This document shows positions 49,967 through 61,090 of a stretch of 64,000 nt of DNA, one piece after another (positions within the stretch are counted from its first letter, which is position 1; every line of letters begins with the position of its first letter). Under the pieces are notes generated by a model. It worked only from the letters and a program-made list of their open reading frames with translations, made no database searches and was not told the DNA's origin. Source of the stretch: Sinonovacula constricta. Taxonomy: Eukaryota; Mollusca; Bivalvia; Cardiida; Solecurtidae. Where the stretch lies: contig CM017560.1 in NCBI GenBank assembly GCA_007844125.1, positions 6,664,759 to 6,728,758 on the forward strand, given 5' to 3'. The position numbers and the translations under genes are program-made.

Positions 49967-50636
49967 ATAACCGCACCTGGTTTATATATACATATATATA
50001 TATGTAGAATTCGTGTAAGATTTATTTACGACGTGCATTCCAGAGAGTGCGAGTCGATTTTAGTGTCTTCAAGAATTTTGAGTTGAAAACGAAAACAAGA
50101 TGAGGATGGTGAATAAAGTTTTAAAAAGAGAACACGGATTTGCTGTGATATTTGCTCAAAAAGGTCTCCAAACTTCCAAAAGAACATTTTCTCAACAGTG
50201 ACATTAATAAGAAAAGAATGGGAAAAAATGAACAAATGCAACGGGTTATAAGTGCATATTAGAGTTTTGCGGACTTAGATCCACAATGTATGCCTTCAGT
50301 TGTGCTAATAAAGTCGATGCACGCGCTAAAGGAATTGCGAAAAGCGTTGTCCAGAAAGAGTTAACCTTACAAAACTACAAAACTACAAAGACACGTTGTT
50401 TAATGAGACACAAATGCGATCTCAAATGAGTTCGCTAAGAAGTCATAACCACCATACTTATTGTGAAAAAGTATAAAATGGACTTTCTTGTTTTGATGAC
50501 AAATGATTTCTTTTACCATGTCGGATAAGCTCGTTGGCTTACGGGCACTTCACCAAAAGCCTAAAAACTTTTCTAAAAACTTTTCTACATGTTTACTACA
50601 AAAACTACAAACTAATGTCATGGTCATTACCGATGC

Positions 50637-51230
50637 TCAACTTGTCCGTGTTGTTTGATTCAACTGTGCTCCTGTTTGGGTTGTCTGAGAAATAGCGTGA
50701 ACATTTACATGCACATGAGAAGGTGGAATTCTGTAATAAATATAAAAGATATTTAAACAAATATAGGTGTAAAGATACTTACAGGAATGGCGAAGAAAAT
50801 TTCCTCGCCCCCACCCCCCCTCCGACCCCACATCTTCATATCATCATTTTTAGGCTGAAAAAAGTAGTTTATTGTGTAACACAATTTGTTATATGTATAA
50901 TATTCTAATACAGAGAAATGTAATTTTTTAACAAACACGTTGTGTTAAGGTATTTTAACTTACCAATTGCCATGATGATGATGCAGATCGAGGGTAAGGG
51001 GATATAGGTTCCACTAACGTCGATGTTGGTGGAGGGGTTGGTGACGCTTTGAGTTGTAATACTTATGTTTAAAAACTATATATCTCATTAAAACAATAAT
51101 CATATGATATAATATATAGTCATATAATCCCGTATTTAAGATAGATTAAACGTACCATTGTTAATGCCGATGTCGGTTGGAGGGGTGGTATCTTCATTGA
51201 AGATGGTGATGATGTTGGTGGTGGTCTGGA
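50637..51230 (-). CDS. C-terminal exons of an unrecognised Thr/Pro-rich protein (partial)
   Basis: Four minus-strand segments with acceptor and donor sites and matching phases: 51230-51156 (phase 1 in, 1 out), 51046-50964 (1, 0), 50854-50783 (0, 0) and 50684-50637 (0 in, TGA stop). The donors are strong (gtacgt, gtaagt, gtaagt). The reading is Thr/Pro/Ser-rich: QTTTNIITIFNEDTTPPTD, then PTPPPTSTLVEPISPYPR, PKNDDMKMWGRRGGGGEE, and the end TTQTGAQLNQTTRTS. The first two exons resemble each other in DNA, suggesting exon duplication. No domain is recognised. A mucin-like or cytoplasmic tail would fit. Upstream exons to the right of 51.3 kb were not found. Chance exon chains of this size do occur, hence the moderate score. 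Confidence 0.4.
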
Positions 51231-51782
51231 CTGTAATTAAGATGCTTGTTGGTGTATAATGTATATAAAAACTATGCATCCCATTAAAACATGAATCATA
51301 TTACATGTTCTTTATAGTTACATTCCATTACAAATAATATATAGCTACTGAGTCAAGCAATTAAACAAACAATATCTAAATAGGCTTTCATAAATATCAA
51401 TATATAAAGAACTTCAACAAGTAAATGAAAGCATATACTTTCAAAATGGTAATTAAAACTAATGCGACTACTCTTATTTTATGGAAAATGTTAGCATGAA
51501 ACAAAAATAGTTAAACGTCTTTCTCATTGTATCCCTAGAATTGCAGTTGCTATTTTATATGTGACTAATATTTGAATGAAACATGAAAATAGATACCCAC
51601 GTAAAACTAATTTATTAGTATTATAAAGATGAAATATCATATAAACACATAAAATTAACGCCGGATCAGAAGGAAATATAATTAAACGAATGAAAGTTAA
51701 TTACAATGATTACACCACCACAGGTCAGCTGATCAATATGTATATTTTATAATATAAAAAATACTTGCACGAGAATGGTTAT

Positions 51783-52105
51783 ATGGAACATCCCGCCATA
51801 ATATTCAACTTGTTTAAGAGATGGTATGGGATGGGATTAGCCGGTATTTTTGCCGATACTGTGCAGGACATTTCTATCATTATAGCACAGGGGCACTTAT
51901 GAGGTGCACAGGGACTGAACCCGGTCGGTCCATTATACTGACACCGACGAGTCAGGCGTAATGCTGTCCCCTTAGCCCCGAGCGCTAGGAGGAAAGCCAC
52001 TACTACCAACTTTAAAGTCTTTGGTTTGACCCGGCCGTGGATTGAACCCACGACCTCCCGATCCGCAAGCCGACGCTCTACCATCTGAACTATTGCGACC
52101 GGTCT
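51783..52105 (-). repeat. tRNA-headed SINE, family B (copy 1, complete)
   Basis: On the minus strand it opens with a tRNA-like head (GACCGGTCGCAATAGTTCAG, A box near 52.08 kb; B box GGGTTCAATCCAC near 52.03 kb). The body has 'aaagttggtagtagtggctt', 'gctcggggctaaggggacag', 'taatggaccgaccgggttca' and ends near 'cagtatcggcaaaaatacc'. The head looks like a tRNA, but the conserved body and the second copy at 54.67 kb make it a SINE, not a tRNA gene. Confidence 0.85.
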
Positions 52106-54660
52106 TATTAATAAATGGAGATCCATTTAATCCTTGATTCCCTGCAGATTGAAACAAATAGATTTTGACCGACTAAGTTCAAAGGATCAATTCCTTCGAA
52201 AACACTCTTTGAGGTCGCTGATGTTATTTTCTTTTAATATTTATCAACCATATTGCCTCTATGTTTTAAAAATATTATTGATACTTGTACCATGAAATTA
52301 GTTTTATCTATTTCAAATTGTAAATGTAAGTTGTCATTTTTAAATTATCTTACATAGTATTTTTCATCATGACAGTTAGTTTTTGAGATTATATTTTTCA
52401 ATCATATGTCTTTTATTGTTTTCCAAAAATTATGTGATTATACTTGTTCACAAAGCAAATATTTCCATACAAAATATTTTTCATGATGTAAGACAATTTT
52501 TGTGAAGATGTTATTTTCTTTTAATATTTACCAACCATACTACCTCTATGATTAAAAAATATTATTGATACATGAAATTAGTTTGATGCTTTTATCTATT
52601 TCAAATAGTAAATGTAAGTTGTTATTGTTTATATTATTAAAGTATTTTCCACCATGTCAATCCGATTTTTTCTTCTACTTATATGACAATCTTTGTGTAG
52701 ATGTTATTTTCTTTTTACATTAACCAAACATACTACCTCTATGTTTTCAAAATGTAAGTTGTTATTGTTTAAATTGTCTTACTTGTATTTTCCATCATGT
52801 AAATCAGTGTTGTTTTCCTCTGAACAAATTAGTGTGTAATTGTTTTATATCTAGACCTTCACAATCTTATAAATTAAAACAAATGCGTCTAAAAGTCCAT
52901 TTGTATTTGAATCTTATACATGGTTATATAATTTTGCTTTTCTAGTTTAAATATTTTAGATATTCTATCCCAATGTTGTTGCATTTCAATCATTTCGGAT
53001 GTTGAATAACTGAAAAATTATCTAGCTCGCGATTATAAATTATGCGATTATAAATCATGGTATAAATCAGGTTCAGTTTATTATTAATTTCTCTTGTCCT
53101 TTTTCCCTCACCCCTAAGCAGCCATCTAAACAATTTGCATTTAACAGTCAAAGCAAAAGATAATCTGAAGAAAAGAAATTAAGAATCTGCACTTGAAAAA
53201 AACAAAAACAAACAAATTTAATAAAGCTGTTATTAATGTTTATTAAGAGACCTGACAAGGTGTTTTAGAAGTTGGATCAATAATATAGAATCAAACCTTA
53301 AAAATGAGATTTTAGGATTATAGGTCAATGCAATAATGACACTTCAAAAGCAAATATTAATCTAGATAATGTGTACTTAACTGTTTAATTCCGTTTTATC
53401 CAACTTTACGAGAATGTGAAATTCAACGTGGCTAGATGCTTACTGGTGCAAGCAAAGTACCGACGCTATAGTTCTTAAACCATTGGTCGAGTAATTGAAG
53501 GAGAAAGCATGATTTCCAATTAGGAAAAGTGTTGGTCAATTTTGATAGCGAGAACTTTTCTTAAATGTTTGAACAATATACCACCCAATCAATAACCAAC
53601 TTCAATTATATTTTTGAAATAACTGAACTTTGAGTTACCTCGATGTAAATGTGTTTAGTTGAAGATACTTCAATGGTCACTTCTTTCCACAACCATTTAG
53701 ATGCTCTCTTCTATCATGCATGCTCAATGTCTAGAATGCGACAAACCTTGCCGAATTATATGCAGGATTTGCTATAGATTTCCATCCCTCCAAAGCGGGA
53801 GTATGATTGTATAATTGCAAGATTAGATGAGCCTGATGAGGGGTTCGATGAACCCGATATTCAATTTTGTAAAAAAGTGATTTATAAAAATTATCCCTAG
53901 GTACACTCACATATTCAATCATTGGTATGTGTATTAATTAAGACATATCATCTGGGATCTTTAAAGGAACCTCCATTATATTCAGTCACAGACCAACTAC
54001 AAGACGTGCCTCCTCGCTACGTTCGAGATTTTAGAGAAAGCGAACTTACAATGAGATGGGGATAAATAAGCTAACGTGTACGCTGTTTATTTTATTGTCT
54101 TCCATTCATCAATACAAACAACATGAGGAACGAGAATTACAAAGAGGAAACAATTACAATAACTTGTTTTATTATTTTTATCGAAGCAAACAATTTAAAA
54201 CACACGAATTATTAATTATTGACTAAAAATAAAATACGTACATGTTTATAATAGAAATAAAAGTTTACTAAAATACGTATATGTCTAAAATACCAAAAAT
54301 ATAAAAAAAATCAATCCCCTATTTAATAACTAGTCGATCACTAAATCTATGATGTAAACATGATGTTCAATGTTATTAATGCTAGTTTGCTTGAAGTTCG
54401 CTTACAACAGAATACTGAATGTATGATGGTCTCAACAGTCGTGATAAGATTGCGTGGTGAATATGCAGGGTCCTTTCCTTTCGTCGCGTTGAAACGTGGT
54501 CACTGGTTAACATCCGTAAAATATTTGAATATCGATGAAAATATCGAACATCGCGCGGGAATATCGGGATCTGATGAAGCAATAGTTTTCTGTTAATAGA
54601 TTGTATACATTTCACAATAGAGGGGGTTGCGTTTTGTATTAACATCGGCCAGGTCAAACA
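52106..54660. other. AT-rich stretch without recognisable genes
   Basis: A phrase of about 60 bases (gatgttattttcttttaata, ttaccaaccatactacctct, ttcaaatagtaaatgtaagt) recurs near 52.22, 52.51 and 52.70 kb, a decayed tandem repeat with a spacing of about 200-300 bp. No exon was recognised. The minus-strand frame at 53731-53922 (TPHQAHLILQLYNHTPALEG) is unassigned. Confidence 0.5.
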
Positions 54661-54664
54661 AAGT

Positions 54665-54860
54665 CTTTAAAGTTGGTAGTAGTGGCTTCCCTTCTAACGC
54701 TCGGGGCTAAGGGGACAGTATTACACCTGACTCGTTGATGTTAGCATAATGGACCGGCCGGGTTCAGTCCCTCATAAGTGCCCCTGTGCTACAATGCCAT
54801 AATGATAGAAATGACGCTGCACAGTATCGGCAACATGTCGGCAAATCCCAAATCCCTAAT
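54665..54860 (+). repeat. SINE, family B (copy 2, head missing)
   Basis: The body phrases of family B in order (aaagttggtagtagtggctt, gctcggggctaaggggacag, taatggaccggccgggttca, ctgcacagtatcggcaac) without the tRNA head, as expected of a 5'-truncated insertion. Confidence 0.85.
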
Positions 54861-54861
54861 C

Positions 54862-54960
54862 AACCACCAAGATGACAGACTCGCCATCTACCAACACATA
54901 CCCCAGCCACCATTGCATTCGTAGAAATATATACTCCACCCACTAATGCATCCTTTTAGT
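54862..54960 (-). repeat. dispersed repeat, second copy
   Basis: Reverse complement of 41001-41098. It directly follows the 3' end of the SINE B copy, so one element may have inserted next to or into the other. Confidence 0.75.
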
Positions 54961-54964
54961 TAGA

Positions 54965-55965
54965 CTTACCAGACTTTATTGCAGATTTTTTAGGTGATTT
55001 CAACACAATTATTTTTGGAAGTGTTATCATGTGTTTCAGCTTGAGCAGACTATCTGATATTTATCTTAATCGAACAATTGACTAACCATTAGCGTTCATG
55101 TAACTGCTTTTGTGCGAACAAAGGTTTACTGGCGCCAGTATGGTCCCTGTTGTTCACCAAAAAAGATACATTTAGTTAATCATGCAGTAGATTAACAAGA
55201 AATCTTCCCATAACTTTGATATGAACGCAGGAAATATAAATACACTTGGAATAAAAATCAGAGCAAAAACTTACTGTTGAATACATACCTTTGTTTGATC
55301 AGAATTGTCGTATGTATCGTTAGCTTGAATAAACAAATTACAACTCAGTGCGCAGCGCAAAATAGTTCTATGTTTCAAGATCATCTTAAGATGTATATTT
55401 ATATTGCCAAAGGCATAATTATGTGACGGGCAAACAATGATTTTCTGCGCCATAAGGTCAGGATTCTAAATGTATTTCTATTAAATAAATACGTGAAATC
55501 ATTGACAGTTTCTCTTCGTCACAAGTTTAAGTTTCCAAATCTATTACGTGAATGGACGAGACCATTAAATCTAGAAATGAAATCGGTTGCGGATGTATAC
55601 AATGTTATTTAAATGAATCACGACTCTGCCCGACCCATCCTGCTGGCCTTTACAACCAGATAATTTGTTCATCTTTTATTCGAATGGAATATACGTGTCG
55701 CAGGTCGTATTTTTGGAATTCTCTGCATTTCACTAAGTTTTGCGCTGCTGATGTCTTATGACTTTAATAGAATGGAGCTGATAAGGTTTAATGCTATAGA
55801 AAATACTCTTGGTAGGCAGATAAATTTTGTCAACAAATTGATTTAAATGAATGAATAGATTTAATGGATAGGCCACATTAAATTTAATTAAGCATGATTC
55901 TATATTTAAAGCAATTAAATAGTCAATAAACTAAAATGAATAAATAAATATGACACAGTTCTATG
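54965..55965. other. stretch without recognisable genes
   Basis: No splice-supported exon or known repeat was recognised. The frames at 55271-55453 (minus) and 55552-55761 (plus) lack supporting features. Confidence 0.4.
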
Positions 55966-55969
55966 AGAA

Positions 55970-56225
55970 CTGAACCATGTGCCAAAATTCGGAAAGGCAC
56001 AGGACAGTGGTATTTATATTCAAGCCAAATGTAAAGTAAGAACAAATCTGTGATGAACCATTAGACAAAAAGAGCAAACCCAAAAGTTACCGCCATAGGA
56101 CGGTCAGTCAGTCAAAGGGGGGGAGGGGGGGGGGGGGGTGGCGGGGGCGACTTGGTCGGCCAAAAAACCCGTCTGGGGCTGCAAAAGGGCCCGACTGGGG
56201 CGCTTAAACCGGTTTTATAGAGCTC
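55970..56225 (-). repeat. 'gccgactgaccg' repeat, inverted copy with poly-G insertion
   Basis: It follows the 36.99-37.21 kb copy in order (aagccaaatgtaaagtaaga, gttaccgccataggacggtc, cgacttggtcggcc, cgactggggcgcttaaacc, ggttttatagagctct). A 30-bp G-rich run at 56117-56146 interrupts the core where other copies have none. Confidence 0.75.
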
Positions 56226-56524
56226 TACGCTATATACTTGAAGTAAGCACTGTCGAACTATCAACATAAATAGACAACTGAAGAATTGTTGGTGGACGTT
56301 GTATCATTTGCTTGAAACCAATAGCAATGTGAAGGTGGAACTCTGATCTACTTGAGTAATACGAATAACTATATATATACTTAGTGTAATTTTTTTTTAT
56401 TAAACCGAATCGTAATTGCACCTGAAAATTTCATTCCAAAATCTTGTGATAAAATCAAGATCCCGCTTTCTTTGACTTTCTTTGCAAAATATATAACAAC
56501 GGGTAGAAATGTCATTCTTTATAA

Positions 56525-56870
56525 TAGTTAAGAAAACAAGAGGGCCATGATGATCGCTCACCAGGGTGCCATTGGAATAAATTTCTTTAACAGACCAGAA
56601 TAATTGTAACATTCACAGATCACAAGAATCAGCATGTGTTTTATCTAGAAGATTTGGTTTGACAATAAGCTTCTAAGTCTTACATTATAGCAATACTGTA
56701 CATGTATTTAGAAAATGGCCATGACCACGCCCATGCTTTCTTTGACGGACCAAGGTTTCAGAACACTCTTGATAGAGAGCCAGCAAGGAATCATGTAAAC
56801 CAAATATCAAGGTCGATCTCTTGTATTTTCTGACAAGAAGACGTTTACAAGTTTTACTATGTAGCCATAT
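56525..56870 (+). repeat. dispersed bivalve-type repeat, relative of 7.7-9.3 kb
   Basis: It opens with aacaagagggccatgatgat and runs through 'aaatggccatgaccacgccc', 'ctcttgatagagagccagca' and 'catgtaaaccaaatatcaag', parallel to 8.42-8.56 kb. Confidence 0.7.
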
Positions 56871-56955
56871 ATAACCAACTATAAAATAGTAAAGAAACTA
56901 CAAATAATTACTTGCTTGAGCTACACAAATACCTATTTGTTGATATCATATTTTA

Positions 56956-59900
56956 ATGCTACATTACTATTCATTGATGATTAGAACTATTTTATTTCTC
57001 TGTTTAATACTTTATTTTTCAGTGACAACTAACGCGCTGAGCAGCATTTCCTCTACAGACCTACAGGGCACATATTTCACCACTCATCTAGGAGTGGTGA
57101 CCATTACGGCAAATAACCTAATCGCAAGGCGTTCTATTCCTGGCTTGACGGGAGATGTTCATGTGTTTTCTAAACACCTTCAAAATGACACCCATTTCGT
57201 TTTTCGGTATTTATATTCTATAAGTGATACAATTTATTATTAAATTTTAATACTCGTTAAGACTTTTCAAACAATTAATTAGTAATTTTCCTGAATTTTT
57301 TTTTGTCAATTGCTGTTTGCCTAATCTTGTCGGAAGAATGTAACATTGTTTCTATTCTCCCTTAATTCTGAAGATTGTAAGATTGATTAAGTTCTCCTTA
57401 ATTCTGGAGATTGTAAGATTGATTAAGTTCTCCTTAATTCTGAAGATTGTAAGATTGATTAAGTTCTCCTTAATTCTGGAGATTGTAAGATTGATTAAGT
57501 TTTCTTTAATTCTGGAGATTGTAAGATGAATCAAGTTTTCCTTAATTCTGGAGATTGTAAGATTAATCAAGTTTTCCTTAATTCTGAAGATTGTAAGATT
57601 GATTAAGTTTTCTTTAATTCTGGAGATTGTAAGATGAATCAAGTTTTCCTTAATTCTGGAGATTGTAAGATTAATCAAGTTTTCCTTAATTCTGGAGATT
57701 GTAAGATTGATTAAGTTTTCTTTAATTCTGGAGATTGTAAGATGAATCAAGTTTTCCTTAATTCTGGAGATTGTAAGATTAATCAAGTTTTCCTTAATTC
57801 TGAAGATTGTAAGATTGATTAAGTTTTCTTTAATTCTGGAGATTGTAAGATGAATCAAGTTTTCCTTAATTCTGGAGATTGTAAGATGAATCAAGTTTTC
57901 CTTAATTCTGGAGATTGAAGATTGATTAAGTTTTCTTTAATTCTGGAGATTGTAAGATGAATCAAGTTTTCCTTAATTCTGGAGATTGTAAGATTAATCA
58001 AGTTTTCCTTAATTCTGAAGATTATAAGATTGATTAAGTTTTCTTTAATTCTGGAGATTGTAAGATGAATCAAGTTTTCCTTAATTCTGGAGATTGTAAG
58101 ATGAATCGAGTTTTCCTTAATTCTGGAGATTGTAAGATGAATCAAGTTTTCCTTAATTCTGGAGACTGTAAGATTGATTAAGTTTTCCTTAATTCTGGAG
58201 ATTGTAAGATTGATTAAGTTTTCCTTAATTCCGTAGATTGTAATATTGTTTCAGTTATCCCAGAAATTTCAGGTTTGTAAGTTTGTTCCAATTATTCCAC
58301 AATTTTGAAGATTTTTTTCAGTAATTCAATAATTAAAACCTGATATTGTTAATGCTAATTAAAAAGAAACACAATAAAAATCACAGCTACATGAATAATA
58401 ACAGGACTGTATAAATAAGTAGGAGAAACATTAATTGCTATAATCTAGAGCTCTGATGTATATTTTTGTCTTCTAGCTCCGAGGAAAACATTACTACACT
58501 GACATCCTTCAGGTAATAATTACCCACGAAAAATGTACTTATGTACAGAATTTCGGCGTACAGCACCAGCCTTTTCAGATGCATTCATCTTGTTACTGCA
58601 CTCACGTAAGTATTTGTGTACTTGATTGGGTCTAAGTGTTGCCATACAGCTATGACACGAAAGTATACATATTTCTAACATATAAGAATACCTTGCAATT
58701 GATATGTTGTCCCTAGTTTTGTCATTGCCTCAAATAAAATACATGAAATGCAAAAAAGGTTGTGCTGCATCTAAATAACCATTAAATGTTTGCTATTGTG
58801 TAGACTGCAATTTCTTAGTTATTTATAGAATTCTGAGAGGGTTTGTCTGTGGTCGAGGGGAAGATTTGTGGTAGAGGGGAAGAGTAGTGGATTGTTAATC
58901 TGACTTCCCGGCCTCTCAAATAGCGTAGATTCAATTCCAGGATGGGGCAAGGGACACGTGCAATTGTTTGACAACTGACTTGGGGTGTGTTGGTAGTTCT
59001 ACCCAGATATTTGTCTGGTAGTTGTACTCCACCAAAATTTGCTTGACCTCGCTATCGTGACCAACATTGCATCTCCGCTATAAAGTTTTAACACTAAACA
59101 TGATTGTTCAAAATGTTGCGTGAGTTTTTTCCAGAAAGTAGTAATTGGTTTATTCCAAAGATTGTTCTTTTCATGTTCAATCTAAACATACTGTAGGAAA
59201 ATGCTAAAGTTTGTGTTGCTTTACACAACCGACTACTTTTCAGTTATTCAAACTCTAAATTCACTCAAGGCAAATAAAATGTCGTCTCCAATTTTGTAAA
59301 GCGTGAGCGCTTTAAGTGATGTTATACCTAGTAACACTATCCTGACACCGAATAGATCAATCCTGTAACACATATCGGACCTGGTAACGCAGTCAATAGA
59401 GCGTTGGCTCCAGGTACGGGAGGCACCGGGTTCGATCCCAGGACACGACATACCAAAGTCGTTAAAAATGGTAGTGGCATAGCTCCCTTGCTAACGCTCA
59501 AGCAAATATGAGGGTAGTTCTACGAATGGTTGGCCCGGCGTCAGGATAATGTGACTGGGTGTGGTATCATGCCAGGTGTTCACGGCATTCTATACACTGT
59601 ATATGCTTCAAGTGGACACTGTCTCCAGATAACTGAAATATTTTTGGTGGGACGATAAATCCAACAAACATTTACAGTATCCTGACACCGGGTTTACCAG
59701 TTCAGGAACTGTCACATTATCCCGACACCGAGTCAACCAATACTGGGACAGCCCTTACGTATGTGAGCATAGGAACTATGCCGGTTTTATGCATCGCCTT
59801 ATCTTCACCCTTGAAAATGCCAACCTAACAATTTAAAACTATTTCTGTCTCCAGGGCGACAAAAAGGAGTCCTACGTATTTCCATAATTCAAGGTGAAAC

Positions 59901-60969
59901 TTAAAGCAAACTAAACCTTTTACTTGATGAAACGAGATGTAAAACGTAAAACAATACAATTATATTATGAATATTTAAAAAAGAATCCCCCACGCAAGAA
60001 TACAGTAGTCTGAGTTTCGTGTAAAATGTTGCAGAGAGCAATGATGACATATTGTTTCGCGGTGAAGTGGGTCAACAGGTATTGGGTCTCAAACTTTAAC
60101 CTTCTGCATATGTCCACTGCAAGCGAGTTGTATACATGTACTTTGAGTAGGGAAGGCTCATCATTCACCCAAAAATGCGTACGTTAGTTTACATCGACCA
60201 GTTGTCATCGTATCAAAATGTGAATCAAATACTGAAATATACAGTGTTTCTAAATTTATGTGTCTTGAATGTGCATTAAGATGTACTTATTCATTCATTT
60301 TGACCACTATCAATAATTTGTAGCAGTTTTGAAATTTAATACTATAACACTTCAATTGTCAGCATTATTAAATAACACACGAGGCCGCACAAACCCTGTA
60401 ACAGTGATGTTTACCACAACATATATGGATTTTAATCACTCTTTTTATCTAACTTTCTTTGCGAACCAAAATAAATGGTTTTATGCTGTTAAGTCGTGTT
60501 TAATAAAACTACGCAGTAAATAGAAGCATCAGAATTTCAAATAAATGATACTAAAACAGCCGGTTTAATACAACAAAATGGTGTTTCTGAGTTTTATTTA
60601 AAATAATATGTACATGTACATTATATACGACAGGTGCTGTGTTGTTTTTAATTGATGATGCATGTCTGTATTGGCGGTCAAACAAAACATTTAACTCTGC
60701 GGACTGAACGATCTTTAAGTGCAAGAAACATCACGATAACCAGCCAAACAGCCAATAATCGTATACTATCTTCCACTTAAAATCATTTCCATTAACATTT
60801 GTTCATGCTATTATTTTTCTTCAGCCCCAATGATTGGCTCTCAATAACATGAGAGCTACGCTTGTTCTGGCTAACGAGACCATCAAAACCCCCTCCGATG
60901 TGTGTACTGTAGTGACTACTGGATGGGACATTCATTACATGGTCCAACCAGGTAAATTCTCATCGGTTT

Positions 60970-61003
<34 letters not shown>

Positions 61004-61029
61004 CTACTACTACTACTACTACAACTACA

Positions 61030-61090
<61 letters not shown>

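Noticed and set aside
52022..52105. tRNA gene on the minus strand
   Set aside because: Good A and B boxes, but it is joined to a SINE body found again at 54.67 kb, and the cloverleaf is imperfect.
54360..54657. Overlapping frames on both strands near 54.4-54.6 kb
   Set aside because: Neither has splice sites, hydrophobic signal or recognisable domains; mutually overlapping frames of this size occur by chance.
57352..58145. Minus-strand 12-residue repeat protein (LINLTISRIKEN repeats)
   Set aside because: It is the translation of a 36-bp minisatellite; the period is a multiple of three, so an open frame is expected.
59380..59455. tRNA gene on the plus strand
   Set aside because: Same reasoning: the head of SINE family C, whose body repeats at 62.4 kb.
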